NCBI GenBank assembly: GCA_012032345.1
Contig: JAAUQI010000022.1
Span: 1 to 64,000 of the forward strand
Length of the DNA: 64,000 nucleotides
Source: Leptolyngbyaceae cyanobacterium RM1_1_2
GTDB lineage: Bacteria; Cyanobacteriota; Cyanobacteriia; Phormidesmidales; Phormidesmidaceae
Reading direction: 5' to 3'
Shown here: piece by piece, positions 36,401-45,468 of the stretch
Position numbering within the stretch: the first letter of the stretch is position 1
Layout of the letters: every line of letters begins with the position of its first letter
The notes under the pieces: model-generated
The model's database searches: none
Told to the model about the DNA's origin: nothing
What the model saw: the letters and a program-made list of their open reading frames with translations, nothing else
Position numbers and translations under genes: made by a program

Positions 36401-37962
36401 AAACTAACCTGCCATCAGAGCTTGAACTGGTGGCTCAGGTTGACTTTCAGCAACAGGACAGAGATTTCCTAACCAGCTTTGGCGAACTCTATCGCACCCT
36501 AGAGAGCGATCCGCAGCACGTTAAAACCCACACGCGGCTGCTGGTAAAGGCAAAAGAGTGGGAGCAGTCTGAGCAAGATGACAGCTTTTTACTGCGGGGT
36601 AAAGATCTCGCCGCCGCCGCCGCTTGGCTAGAGCAGGCTACAACCAAAGTACCGCAGCCTACTGATTCACAGCGGGCTTACCTGCAGGCCAGTCAAGCCC
36701 TGCCTTTTCGCAAAATCAAAGGCCGCTCGGTGGCGTTTTCTAGCGCGGCTGCGGTGGTCTTTGTGCTGTTGGCTCGCTTCTTTAGCCTGCTTCAGGGAGC
36801 AGAGCTAGCTGCTTACGATCATCTGCTGCGACAGCGCCCTAGCGAACCCCAAGACGATCGCTTTTTGATTGTTGAGGTGGATGAGAAGAGCGGCTCTTGG
36901 CTGCGATCGCGCCTGATTGAGGGCACCTACGAGCCGGGTATCGGCACCCTTCCTGACCAAGCCCTAGAGCAGACCCTGGCTAAGCTATCAGCCTACGAGC
37001 CTCAGCTGATTGGCCTGGATTTTTACCGAGATTTTCCAGCTGATCCCGTTGTCGCTAATCGACTACGGCAAACCCCCAATCTGGTGGGGCTGTGTAAGCT
37101 CAGTACAGAAACTGAAGCGGGTGTACCTCAAGCTGATATTCCTGCTCAGCAAACCGGATTTAACGATTTTGTTGACAACGTCAGCGTTCAATTCATCCGG
37201 CGGCAGCTGATAATGCATCCTGCAGACCCTGATTTTTGCCCGACGAATGCAGCCTTCAGCCTGCTGCTAGCCCGCCAGTATCTGGCTACCAAAAATATCC
37301 CTGTTACGTTTGCTCAGATTGACAATCCTGATGGTACCTACCGCTATGAGCCAATTCAGGTTGGGAGTGTGACCGTGCCTCAGCTCCGGTTTGGGGCTGG
37401 CCCGTATTACCTTGACCCGGTGCAGCTCAATGGCTACCAGACCCTGCTTAACTTTCGTACCCATGAGGGGACGCTAAACGAGTTTGCCCCCAAAATTACG
37501 CTAGAACGGCTGCTTACAGAAACATCTGAATCGACACTTAATGCGATTATCCGCGATCGCATTGTGATCATCGGCTACACCGACAAAACCGATCGCAACA
37601 CCGACACTTGGGATACGCCCTACAGTGAGGATGTCCCCGGTGCCATTATGCAGGCTCAGATGACCAGTCAGCTGATCAGCGCCGCCCTAAACGAGCGGTC
37701 TTTGATGCGCTGGTGGCCGCTGTGGGCAGAGGTGCTTTGGACTGCGGGATGGTCAGCTCTGGGAGGAGTCACATTCTGGCGACTGGTGCATCCCTGGCGC
37801 TTGGGACTTGCCAGTTTGGGTGGACTGGCTGTGCTTTATGGAGTCTGCTATGGTTTGTTAGTGGGAGGCGCTATATGGGTGGGGCTGGTGCCCCCTGCGA
37901 TCGCCTTTGGTCTGACGGGGCTGAGCGTTGCCCTGCTCAATACCCGCCTGCGTCAAATCTAA
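33433..37962 (+). CDS. Five-TIR / CHASE2 membrane signalling protein
   Basis: A giant protein, 1509 residues if counted from TTG 33433; ATG 33451 or 33469 is a more likely start. Five TIR domains lie at about residues 17-175, 248-378, 448-605, 678-828 and 898-1025. Each is followed by a 50-70 residue linker with W and LLRG-like motifs. The conserved CxxE glutamate is present in the first three (CAVE, E90; CQQE, E320; CARE, E521) but is Gln in the last two (CQQQ, Q768; CLEQ, Q969). A helix near 1098-1118 leads into a CHASE2 domain (FLIVEVDEKS; QLIGLDFYRD; IVIIGYTDKTDRNTDTWDTP), followed by about three C-terminal helices. So CHASE2 should lie outside and the TIR array inside the cell. No kinase, cyclase or WD40 follows. 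TIR domains often bind or break NAD; activity here is inferred only. Confidence 0.9.
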   Translation: MSIASAMKSMKSMTQFQDAFISYGRADSKQFAKKLSDRLVAKRLEVWLDFDAIPLGVDYQKQIDEGIVKADNFIFIISPHAVHSAYCAVEIDLALKHHKRIIPLLHVEQIKREVWQQRHPQGSDADWQTYTQKELHSSFANMHPEISKINWVYFREETDDFDQAFQGLLEIMRRHQDYVRQHTIWLDQALMWQRQQNQVECLLSAENLPVATDWLQVRFPSEQPPCLPTDLHCELITESLKYFSDGMTQVFLSYGEEDRAIAEQVRKTLIRAGITVWIDKNDIKTAEDFQKAIYRGIEKADNIVYLLSPASLRSTYCQQELAYARTYHKRIIPLLARETDLSQVPPDLQTLQFIDFTQYQDKAALSTASDKLLRSLQEEAPYYAQHKRLLLKALAWDRQNHAKTLVLRGREFAIAEEWLVQSQDESKQPPTDLHRAYLLASQEMNQYFDAFISYGRVDSKAFAIELHARLTAMGWRIWLDQNDIPLGVDYQDQIDEGLSKAHNFLFILSPHAVNSPYCAREVSLALKHNKRIVPLLHVEQISRATWQQRYPSGTEQAWASYQTKGLDSIFPNMAAEIGKINWVYFRAEDDFEGALASLVAVFERHQDYVYQHTDLLTKASAWERHQHQSQYLLVGEERKAAEAWLTQRWRGEQPPCLPTDLHCEFIAASLKYAENFMSQVFLAHAEEMPQTAQSPYSDRPKQLQASDSAGQKIYRSLIRSGFTVWNRRLDVASGENLQEAIFRGIAEADNFVFLLSTVALKSDACQQQLDYATALNKRIIPVLAQQLTAANLPATLADLQVIDLTDNQNESDYLEDENQLLKTLQQEADYHYKHKLLLVQAQKWQQQKQNPSILLRGQALQQNTAWLKLAKGRDRYQATALQTEFIEASRQQPPDITIDVFIAYSLVDADFVRRLNDTLQVQGKSTYVDQTGEADIRDRQGQQQAIENAENFLFVLSPSSVKSPPCLEQLRYAQRLNKRIIAIAYRSVLQTNLPSELELVAQVDFQQQDRDFLTSFGELYRTLESDPQHVKTHTRLLVKAKEWEQSEQDDSFLLRGKDLAAAAAWLEQATTKVPQPTDSQRAYLQASQALPFRKIKGRSVAFSSAAAVVFVLLARFFSLLQGAELAAYDHLLRQRPSEPQDDRFLIVEVDEKSGSWLRSRLIEGTYEPGIGTLPDQALEQTLAKLSAYEPQLIGLDFYRDFPADPVVANRLRQTPNLVGLCKLSTETEAGVPQADIPAQQTGFNDFVDNVSVQFIRRQLIMHPADPDFCPTNAAFSLLLARQYLATKNIPVTFAQIDNPDGTYRYEPIQVGSVTVPQLRFGAGPYYLDPVQLNGYQTLLNFRTHEGTLNEFAPKITLERLLTETSESTLNAIIRDRIVIIGYTDKTDRNTDTWDTPYSEDVPGAIMQAQMTSQLISAALNERSLMRWWPLWAEVLWTAGWSALGGVTFWRLVHPWRLGLASLGGLAVLYGVCYGLLVGGAIWVGLVPPAIAFGLTGLSVALLNTRLRQI

Positions 37963-38013
37963 GCTAAGAATCGTAGACTGGAAACAAGGCTATTTATCTT
38001 AAAGGCTGAAAGC

Positions 38014-38813
38014 ATGGCTGGTCTCAAGCATCTGCCGCAAAAACTATGGCTCAGGCTACTGGCTGCTTTGCTGGTCATAGCAACCCTTGGTTTAGCCACG
38101 CCTAAAGCCAGTGCCGTTGATGCGATTGGGCGCATCCGTCAGATTTTTGGCGATGGCAATCAGCAAGGCGGAGCAACCGGGCGATCGCGGGGCGGCGCTA
38201 TTCGTGACGAATACTGTATCTTCAGCAACGCCGAGCGCGATCCGGTTGGGCGCACAGCCGAAAATTTGGTGGCCTTGCTACCCGCCACAAACTTAGGCAA
38301 GACCACTGAAGCCTATCCCACCCTTTGGTTTTATATCCCCGTGGGGCAAGACTCTGATGCTGACCATATTCAGCTTGATCTGCTAGACGGTGATACTCTA
38401 GATCCCGTTTTTGCTGCTCCCATCCGTTTTGAGATCCCGTCGGCCCCTGGCATTGTGGGCGTTACGCTGCCAGAAAACACTCCGCCGCTGCAGACCGGCA
38501 AAAGCTATCTCTGGTTTCTCTCAGTAGAATGCAGCGAGGCGGATGCTTCGCGCAATCCAATTGTGTTTGCGAAATCGAACGGGTAGCTGCCAGTGCCGAA
38601 CTGACTCAGCAGCTAGCCGCAGCGCCAGATAACGAAGACTATGACGTCTATGCGGAGTTTGGCATTATTTACGAAATGCTCACATCTCTAATCGAACATC
38701 GCAGCGCCAACCTAGCGGTCTGGCAGGCAGTGTTAGAAGCCAACGAGCTAAGCGAAGTCAGCAGTGAACAGATATCTATTCTGGTTCCTGACGCTCTGAA
38801 TTCTAGGCACTGA
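38014..38813 (+). pseudogene. DUF928 secreted protein, frameshifted
   Basis: A secreted protein: signal peptide (LWLRLLAALLVIATLGLATP...ASA), then LWFYIPVGQDSDADHIQLDL, DPVFAAPIRFEIPSAPGIVG and LQTGKSYLWFLSVEC, typical of DUF928. The first frame ends at SNG (38586). The rest of the domain (EIERVAASAELTQQLAAAPD, AEFGIIYEMLTSLIEHRSAN) lies in another frame ending at 38813. One added base near 38570 (GCGAAA to GCGGAAA) would restore it as NPIVFAEIERVAA. In cyanobacteria DUF928 genes commonly sit beside CHASE2 genes. It follows the TIR/CHASE2 gene by 51 bases and is likely co-transcribed. Confidence 0.75.
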
Positions 38814-38960
38814 CCCTCTGGCACGTCCCAAATAACGGCTGATGCGGCTTCACTTCAGCTTCGATTACAGCAAGCACGAGATGGGCCTCGCGTCTAAAAA
38901 GGAACCCTGGCTACGCGATACAGGCCCTATCGAGCTAAAGCTGCTTCGATTCTGTGGAGA

Positions 38961-39119
38961 TGTAGCGAAAGGCAGAAGGATGAAGGCAGAAGGATGAAGG
39001 CAGAAGGATGAAGGCAGAAGGATGAAGGCAGAAGGATGAAGGCAGAAGGATGAATAGGATGCTGGTCACGTAAAGATTCAGCGATCTGAGTTGTCCTAAC
39101 CAAACTGCGGTTCGCTATA
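38961..39119 (+). mobile_element. MITE-like repeat, copy 1
   Basis: A 159-base element. Its ends are imperfect inverted repeats (TGTAGCGAA at the left, TTCGCTATA at the right). Inside are six tandem 14-base units followed by a 70-base block ending in GTCCTAACCAAACTGCGG that recurs at 48815-48938. No coding capacity. Confidence 0.75.
38971..39054 (+). repeat. Six tandem 14-base repeats
   Basis: GGCAGAAGGATGAA repeated six times without change. The second copy of the element carries about three and a half units, so the number varies. Confidence 0.95.
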
Positions 39120-39121
39120 GA

Positions 39122-39310
39122 AGGACTCTGCAAGTTGCGATCGCACAGTCCAAAAAATATTTGCAATAACTCCAGCAAGATTGACATTTTGCCGATACCG
39201 TATAGCAGTGATTCAAAGACCTCGCTGCTGAGTGCTAATCGATAAAATTTCCAGCCCTCACCGTTGGTGATAATGCCGTAGATATAGCTGTGGGAATTTT
39301 GCTCACGCAA
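39122..39310 (-). pseudogene. C-terminal fragment of an unnamed cyanobacterial protein family
   Basis: A leftward piece reads SHSYIYGIITNGEGWKFYRL and then SEVFESLLYGIGKMSILLEL, resembling the C-terminal part of large cyanobacterial proteins with an xYGIVTNGxxWxFYKL motif, some annotated as nuclease-like. The frame then runs into the MITE. It appears to be a leftover whose 5' part is gone. The match is from memory. Confidence 0.35.
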
Positions 39311-39366
39311 TCCGCACCCGACCGGAGCCGGGGGCGATTAGCCAGACCGTCCCTTAGCCCTCAACC

Positions 39367-39400
39367 AAAACGCTCAGGTTTCTCCAGAGAAACCTGAGCG
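39367..39400 (-). terminator. Rho-independent terminator of ftsH
   Basis: On the minus strand a 13-base perfect stem (CGCTCAGGTTTCT and complement) with loop CTGG is followed by TTTT, about 34 bases after the ftsH stop. Confidence 0.9.
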
Positions 39401-39433
39401 CCTTAGCAACTATTTTGTCTGGATTGTAAACGC

Positions 39434-41278
39434 TTAGGCGATCGCTGCCATGCGAACATCACTTTCAGCTAGAAGAGCCTGTAGTTCTTCTGCGTCTACC
39501 GTTTCTTTCTCAACTAGCATGTCTGCCAGCCTGTCTAGAATGGCTTTATTCTCAGTCAAGACCTGCTTAGCTCGCGTGTAAGCCTGGTCTACAAGCTGGC
39601 GTACCTCAGAGTCGATAGCGGCGGCTGTCTCCTCGGAGAAGTCGCGCTCAGAGGCAATGTCTCGACCGAGGAACATATTGCCCTGCTGACGACCGAGGGC
39701 AACCGGCCCTAAGCGATCGCTCATGCCAAAGCGGGTTACCATCTGTCGAGCCACCCGGGCCACCTGCTGCAGGTCATTAGAAGCGCCAGTTGTCACTTCT
39801 TCTTCACCAAAGATGATTTCTTCAGCCAGACGACCGCCTAGCGCCACCGCCATTTGATTTTGCAGGTAGGAGCGAGAATACAAGCCCGACTCCATCCGAT
39901 CTTCGCTAGGCGTAAACCAGGTTAAACCGCCCGCTCGACCGCGTGGAATGATACTGACTTTTTGTACCGGATCGTAATCAGGCATTAATGCACCAACTAG
40001 GGCATGACCTGCCTCATGATAAGCCACCAGTTGCTTACGCTTTTCGCTCATGACCCGATCTTTCTTCTCAGGCCCTGCTAGCACCCGATCGATGGCGTCG
40101 TTGACCTCATCCATAGAGATTTCGGTCAGATTGCGACGAGCCGCTAAGATAGCCGCTTCATTCAGCAGGTTAGACAAATCAGCTCCGGTAAAGCCCGGTG
40201 TCCGACGAGCAATTTTGTCTAAGTCAACATCTTTGGCAAAGGTTTTGCCGCGAGCATGTACCTTGAGAATTTCAAGTCGCCCGGCGTAGTCAGGCCGATC
40301 CACAACTACCTGACGGTCAAAACGTCCGGGGCGCAGCAGCGCCGCGTCTAAGACATCAGGTCGGTTGGTAGCGGCAATAATAATGATGCCAGTGTTGCCC
40401 TCAAAGCCATCCATCTCGGTGAGAAGCTGGTTTAGGGTCTGCTCTCGCTCGTCGTTGCCGCCGCCTAAACCTGCTCCTCGTTGACGGCCTACAGCGTCAA
40501 TCTCGTCGATAAAGACAATACAGGGCGCATTGGATTTTGCCTGCTCGAACAAATCACGCACGCGAGAAGCGCCCACGCCCACGAACATTTCTACAAACTC
40601 AGAACCTGAGATTGAAAAGAAAGGTACGCCAGCTTCGCCAGCGACTGCTTTTGCTAGGAGGGTTTTACCCGTTCCCGGAGGGCCTACTAGCAAAACGCCT
40701 TTGGGAATTTTGGCACCAATGGCGGTGAAGCGATCGGCGTTTTTGAGGAAGTCAACCACCTCGGTTAGCTCCAGCTTGGCCTGCTCAATCCCGGCGACAT
40801 CACCGAAGGTGACCTGGGTTTGAGGCTCCATCTGCACCCGTGCTTTCGACTTGCCAAAATTCATGGCCTGACTGCCGGGGCCACCTTGAGCACGACGTAG
40901 CGCAAAAAATACAAGAACCAGGAGTAAAACTGGAATCAAAAGCGTGCTGAAAACTCTGACCCAAACGCTGTCGTCACTTTGAGGTAGGACAACGATATCG
41001 ACGTTGTTCTCCTCTAAAATGCTAACCAGTTGCGGATCGTTGGGCAGGTTGACGGTTACCCGTCCGCTGCCGTCGGGGGCTGTAAACTGTGCCCGAGTCC
41101 GTTCAGCGTTGATGCTAACCCGCTCTATGCGATTGCTCTCAACCGCATCCACAAACCGGCTATAGCGCCATGACTGCGTCTCTTGCCGAGCGCCGTTGTC
41201 AAAAACTGCTGTTGCCAGGGCAATGACAACCACAATCAAAAGCGCATACAGCCCTGCATTTCTCCACCGTTTATTCAC
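39434..41278 (-). CDS. ftsH: ATP-dependent zinc metalloprotease FtsH
   Basis: A 614-residue membrane AAA+ protease that degrades damaged or unassembled membrane proteins. Two N-terminal helices (about 8-26 and 108-128) flank a periplasmic or lumenal domain. Then come Walker [13 protein letters not shown], Walker [13 protein letters not shown], second region of homology [20 protein letters not shown] and zinc site [23 protein letters not shown] resembles Synechocystis FtsH3. The start is GTG 41278, with AGGAGG at 41289-41294. A prohibitin-like gene lies elsewhere in the window (15.3 kb). Confidence 0.95.
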   Translation of the reverse strand: MNKRWRNAGLYALLIVVVIALATAVFDNGARQETQSWRYSRFVDAVESNRIERVSINAERTRAQFTAPDGSGRVTVNLPNDPQLVSILEENNVDIVVLPQSDDSVWVRVFSTLLIPVLLLVLVFFALRRAQGGPGSQAMNFGKSKARVQMEPQTQVTFGDVAGIEQAKLELTEVVDFLKNADRFTAIGAKIPKGVLLVGPPGTGKTLLAKAVAGEAGVPFFSISGSEFVEMFVGVGASRVRDLFEQAKSNAPCIVFIDEIDAVGRQRGAGLGGGNDEREQTLNQLLTEMDGFEGNTGIIIIAATNRPDVLDAALLRPGRFDRQVVVDRPDYAGRLEILKVHARGKTFAKDVDLDKIARRTPGFTGADLSNLLNEAAILAARRNLTEISMDEVNDAIDRVLAGPEKKDRVMSEKRKQLVAYHEAGHALVGALMPDYDPVQKVSIIPRGRAGGLTWFTPSEDRMESGLYSRSYLQNQMAVALGGRLAEEIIFGEEEVTTGASNDLQQVARVARQMVTRFGMSDRLGPVALGRQQGNMFLGRDIASERDFSEETAAAIDSEVRQLVDQAYTRAKQVLTENKAILDRLADMLVEKETVDAEELQALLAESDVRMAAIA

Positions 41279-41422
41279 CGGGGTTTAGCCTCCTAAATCA
41301 TTGTCGGCGAGGACTCTTTCTATAGCTTGCTACGAGTACTCTGTTTGTTTTAATTGCTTGGATATTAACTAATGTTAACTCAATTTCAGAATCTGGCACT
41401 GATCTCCCTCACTCAGGCCCCG

Positions 41423-42229
41423 CTAAGGCAAATCAAACAGCGATCGCATGTCTGTCAAAGCCGGATGATAAGGGTTGAATTCCAGTCTAGTCTCTCTCAT
41501 TAAAACTGTGCATAGTGGCACCAGTTCAACCACGCTGTTGCTGTAGGCGATCGCTTCTAGCTGCTGCGTTAGTTCAGGTGTCCACGGCGCTTCTCTGACT
41601 GGGATCTGCTGAGCCTCCAGATGCTGAATCAGGCGCGATCGCACAGTTCCAGGTAAAATCCCGGCGCTCAGCGGTGGTGTCCACCAGCCGTTTTTATCCC
41701 AGCCCCAGAGATTGCCTGTACTAGTTTCCAGCCAGTGCCCTTGAGTATTGGTCAAAATCGCTTCTGTGGCCCCTTGTCGCTGAGCTGCCTGCAGCGCTAA
41801 CCAGCAGGCTAAGTAATTTCCGGTTTTGTAACCCGGCAGCGATCGCTGATAGCTGTCACCAGCAACCCAAGCTGGAGTTCCCTTTAGCTGGCGATCGCTT
41901 AGATCCAGGGGCAGATTTTGTCCGCTAATCCACTCCTGTCCGTCTGGAAAGAGCGTGATTCGCAGAATCGGGTAAGTCTCCTTGAGTATTTCGGTGCCCT
42001 CTCGTACTCGCTGCCAGTCAGGGGGGTGCCAGTTGAAATCGCAGATAGAGTTTCGCAGGCGATCGCAGTGGGCTTGCCATTGCGTCAGCGGATGGGCTAA
42101 ATCACCGCCATAAACCCGCAGCGTTGTAAAAACTGTCGCTCCGAAGCGCAATGCTGGTTCGTCAATAGACAGTGTCCCTAGAGCGTTCTGAGCATATTCT
42201 TTACCGTCTCGCCAGTGAGTTCGTTTCAC
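41423..42229 (-). CDS. Class IV aminotransferase (aminodeoxychorismate lyase-like)
   Basis: A 268-residue fold-type IV PLP enzyme. The lysine motif LPGYKTGNYLACWLALQAAQ and the LETSTGNLWGW and GILPGTVRSRLI motifs are present. The family includes branched-chain aminotransferases, D-amino acid transaminases and PabC; the length and sequence suggest 4-amino-4-deoxychorismate lyase, a folate enzyme. I leave the symbol open. It lies upstream of ftsH in the same direction with about 145 bases between. Confidence 0.75.
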   Translation of the reverse strand: MKRTHWRDGKEYAQNALGTLSIDEPALRFGATVFTTLRVYGGDLAHPLTQWQAHCDRLRNSICDFNWHPPDWQRVREGTEILKETYPILRITLFPDGQEWISGQNLPLDLSDRQLKGTPAWVAGDSYQRSLPGYKTGNYLACWLALQAAQRQGATEAILTNTQGHWLETSTGNLWGWDKNGWWTPPLSAGILPGTVRSRLIQHLEAQQIPVREAPWTPELTQQLEAIAYSNSVVELVPLCTVLMRETRLEFNPYHPALTDMRSLFDLP

Positions 42230-42444
42230 AAGAGTGCGTAATTGATTTTGAAGACTGCTTGAAAAAAGATCCGCGTAAGCTTGAGCAACGGGTCAAGGTT
42301 TGCTATCGCCATCAGTCTGCTTAAAGCCTGGGCTTTAAGGATTAAACTTTTGGAAACTCCCTCCAGATAGAAAAAACTACGCTAAAACTAATTGATAACT
42401 CTTTATATTCTTAAGCTTATTTCCTGGCTTCTACCGAGGTACTT

Positions 42445-43530
42445 ATGACGCTTTATGCAGACCTACACCGTCACCTAGGGGGTTCCGTCGTCCCCCGAAT
42501 TCTCTGGCGCTATTTTCAGCGCAACCGCCCGGATATTTCTGAGCAGTTTGCGCTCTATGACGAGTTTGAGGATTTTTATACCCGACCTCGTAAAACCCTA
42601 GAAGAATATCTGGAGCTACACACCCTGGTTGAGAGCGTTCAGACCCAAGAGGCGCTGCCTTATTTTATCTATCGGCTGATTCGGGGAGCCTACATTTTTG
42701 AGAATTTAGCCTACCTAGAGCTGCGCTATACGCCATACCTGCGGACACCAGAACATCTGCCACAGGCCCAGCGGATTGAGAAAATGGCCGAGATTGTAGA
42801 AACAGTCGGTCGCGCCAGTCATCAAACCGAGTATCCGGTGGTGACGCGGCAGATTCTCTGCATGCACTCGAAGCTGCCCTATGAGGTCAATCGCGCCATT
42901 GTCGAGCTGGCGGCCCAGTATCCTGATTACGTTTGCGCCATTGACGTAGCTGGGGGAGATGCTCACTACCGCGATCGCCTCGAAGAAATTGTCGGCCTCT
43001 ATGCCCAGGCGCGATCGCTGGGACTAAACACTACCGGACATCTCTACGAAACAACCGATGGCTGCTACCCTGAGCTGCTGCCCTACCTCATGCGCATTGG
43101 TCATGGTATTCAGATCCCGCTGCAGCATCCAGAGCTGCTGAAAGAGGTTGCGGCTAGGGGCCAGTGCCTAGAAGTTTGTCCGACCACCTACTTAAAAACA
43201 GGCACGCTGCAGGAGATTCGCCAGCTCAAGGGAGTCTTCGATCGCTGCTTCGATGCCGGGGTGGATATTGCTATCTGCACCGACAACGCAGGGCTGCACA
43301 ACGTGCGCCTGCCGTTTGAGTATGAAACGCTGCTGACCCAAGACGTGATTGGCTTTGATGGCCTGCAAGCCTGTCAGGAAGCCGCCTTTCGCCATGCTTT
43401 TGCTTGGCCCCATCACCGCCAGCCCTCCTCTATGCTCACAGAGCTGCTAGAGCGTCCCTGCCTGCCTCATCCCCAAGACAGCACGGTTACAGCGCCGCCC
43501 GGACTGCTCAGTCAGACCTGGTTTCAGTAG
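42445..43530 (+). CDS. Adenosine deaminase-family protein
   Basis: A 361-residue metal-dependent amidohydrolase. Metal and substrate residues appear in DLHRHLGGS (HxH), NTTGHLYETTDG, RIGHGIQIP and CTDNAGLHN. The usual HAGE motif of adenosine deaminase is HLYE here, so the substrate may differ (for example a modified adenosine). A GAGG ribosome site at 42436-42439 precedes the ATG. It is read divergently from the class IV aminotransferase. Confidence 0.75.
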   Translation: MTLYADLHRHLGGSVVPRILWRYFQRNRPDISEQFALYDEFEDFYTRPRKTLEEYLELHTLVESVQTQEALPYFIYRLIRGAYIFENLAYLELRYTPYLRTPEHLPQAQRIEKMAEIVETVGRASHQTEYPVVTRQILCMHSKLPYEVNRAIVELAAQYPDYVCAIDVAGGDAHYRDRLEEIVGLYAQARSLGLNTTGHLYETTDGCYPELLPYLMRIGHGIQIPLQHPELLKEVAARGQCLEVCPTTYLKTGTLQEIRQLKGVFDRCFDAGVDIAICTDNAGLHNVRLPFEYETLLTQDVIGFDGLQACQEAAFRHAFAWPHHRQPSSMLTELLERPCLPHPQDSTVTAPPGLLSQTWFQ

Positions 43531-43576
43531 CGATCGCTATCGGTAGCATACCTTTGTAGTTAGTTTTTAATCAGCG

Positions 43577-43598
43577 GGGTGTCGTGGTGACGGCACCC
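43577..43598 (+). terminator. Hairpin between the deaminase gene and aspS
   Basis: GGGTGTCGT pairs with ACGGCACCC (one G-U) around loop GGTG. The following sequence is AT-rich (TAGAATTATTTC) but lacks a clean T run. It could end the deaminase transcript or lie in the aspS leader. Confidence 0.4.
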
Positions 43599-43665
43599 TA
43601 GAATTATTTCAATTGCTTGAGCAATGCTGCCATAATGAAAAAGTTTTGATGCTGCACCGAGCGCT

Positions 43666-45459
43666 ATGCGAACCCATTATTGCGGTCATTTGAGAGCGGA
43701 ACACATAGGAGAAACCGTCACCCTCTTTGGCTGGGTAGACCGTCGCCGCGATCATGGGGGCGTGATTTTTCTGGATTTGCGCGATCGCAGCGGCATCGTG
43801 CAGATTGTCAGCGATCCAGTGCGCACTCCTGACTCCTATGGGCTAGCTGAGCAGTTACGCAATGAATACGTCGTCAAAATTGTCGGTCGCGTTAGCCAGC
43901 GCCCCTCCGAATCGCTCAATGCCAAGCTGCCCACCGGCCAGGTAGAAATTTACGCCGACCAGATTGAATTGCTCAACGCCGTCCGCAAGCAGATGCCGTT
44001 TCAGGTCTCTACGGGTGAACAAGAGCCTGTCCGTGAAGAACTGCGGCTGCGCTACCGCTACCTCGACCTGCGGCGAGAGCGCATGAGCCAAAATCTGCGG
44101 CTGCGTCATCAGGTCAACCAGGCCATCCGCCGCTTCCTAGAAGATCAAGAAGGCTTTATCGAAGTTGAAACCCCGATTTTGACCCGCTCCACACCCGAGG
44201 GCGCACGTGATTATTTAGTACCTTCGCGGGTCAATCCCAGCGAGTGGTACGCCCTGCCCCAGTCGCCCCAGCTTTTTAAGCAGTTGCTGATGGTATCGGG
44301 GGTCGATCGCTACTACCAGATTGCCCGCTGCTTTCGAGATGAAGACCTGCGGGCCGATCGCCAGCCAGAATTCACTCAGCTAGACATGGAGATGAGCTTC
44401 ATGAATCAGGCAGAGATTCTGGCGCTCAATGAAAAGCTAATCTGCTATATTCTCAAAACCGTTAAAGGCGTTGAAGTCCCCCAGCCTTTTCCCCGTCTCA
44501 CCTATGCTGAGGCGCTAGATCGCTACGGCAGCGATAAGCCCGATACCCGCTATGGGCTGGAGCTAGTTGACGTCTCTGATCTAGTAGCAGATTCTGGCTT
44601 CAAGGTTTTTTCAGGCGCGGTGAAAAGCGGTGGTCTAGTCAAGGTGCTGCCCGTTCCCGACGGCAATGCTACAGTTTCTAACGTACGGATTAAGCCAGGT
44701 GGGGATCTGTTTAAGATTGCGGCTGAGGCTGGGGCTAGAGGACTGGCCTATATTCGAGTCCGCGAAGGCGATATTGACACCATCGGCGCAATTAAAGATA
44801 ACCTTAGCGACGCCCAAAAGCAGCAGATACTGGAGCGTACCGGGGCGCGAGAGGGACATCTGCTGCTGTTCTGCGCTGATGCAGCCGATACTGTCAACGC
44901 TACGCTGGATCGCCTGCGACAGGCGATCGCCCAGGAAATGAACCTGATCCCCGCTGACCAAATTAACCTGCTGTGGGTGACCGAGTTTCCCATGTTTGAG
45001 TGGAACGCTGAGGAAAAGCGGCTAGAAGCCCTGCACCACCCCTTTACAGCCCCTTACCCAGAAGACAAAGACGATCTAAAAACCGCCCGCGCCCAGGCTT
45101 ACGATCTGGTCTACAACGGTTACGAAGTCGGCGGCGGCAGTCTGCGGATCTATCAGCCAGACCTGCAGCAGCAGGTTTTTGAGGCAATTGGGCTGTCTGA
45201 GGCCGAAGCCTCCGATAAGTTTGGCTTTTTGCTAGAAGCTTTTGAATACGGTACACCCCCCCACGGCGGCATTGCCTACGGTCTAGATCGGCTGGTGATG
45301 CTGCTGGCTGGAGAAGACTCGATTCGAGATGCGATCGCTTTCCCCAAAACTCAGCAGGCCCGCTGTCTGCTGACCAACGCCCCTTCGGGAGTAGATATCC
45401 ACCAGCTTAAAGAGCTTCAGGTCGCCTCTACCTACCAGCCCAAGCCTAAAGAATCGTAA
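43666..45459 (+). CDS. aspS: Aspartyl-tRNA synthetase
   Basis: A 597-residue bacterial-type class II synthetase. It has the OB-fold anticodon domain ([20 protein letters not shown]), motif 2 [20 protein letters not shown], the GAD insertion domain (about 290-420) and motif 3 [20 protein letters not shown]. Length is normal. A VOC-domain gene follows after 9 bases. Confidence 0.95.
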   Translation: MRTHYCGHLRAEHIGETVTLFGWVDRRRDHGGVIFLDLRDRSGIVQIVSDPVRTPDSYGLAEQLRNEYVVKIVGRVSQRPSESLNAKLPTGQVEIYADQIELLNAVRKQMPFQVSTGEQEPVREELRLRYRYLDLRRERMSQNLRLRHQVNQAIRRFLEDQEGFIEVETPILTRSTPEGARDYLVPSRVNPSEWYALPQSPQLFKQLLMVSGVDRYYQIARCFRDEDLRADRQPEFTQLDMEMSFMNQAEILALNEKLICYILKTVKGVEVPQPFPRLTYAEALDRYGSDKPDTRYGLELVDVSDLVADSGFKVFSGAVKSGGLVKVLPVPDGNATVSNVRIKPGGDLFKIAAEAGARGLAYIRVREGDIDTIGAIKDNLSDAQKQQILERTGAREGHLLLFCADAADTVNATLDRLRQAIAQEMNLIPADQINLLWVTEFPMFEWNAEEKRLEALHHPFTAPYPEDKDDLKTARAQAYDLVYNGYEVGGGSLRIYQPDLQQQVFEAIGLSEAEASDKFGFLLEAFEYGTPPHGGIAYGLDRLVMLLAGEDSIRDAIAFPKTQQARCLLTNAPSGVDIHQLKELQVASTYQPKPKES

Positions 45460-45468
45460 CTTTTAGCC

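Noticed and set aside
38971-39054. CRISPR array
   Set aside because: The repeats are direct 14-base units with no spacers; a minisatellite, not CRISPR.
38927-39310. 127-residue protein with Pro-Ser-Ala-Phe repeats
   Set aside because: The repeats are a translation of the 14-base tandem units; only its N-terminal part may be an old gene fragment.
41423-45459. A single operon from the class IV aminotransferase to aspS
   Set aside because: The aminotransferase is on the opposite strand from the deaminase and aspS.
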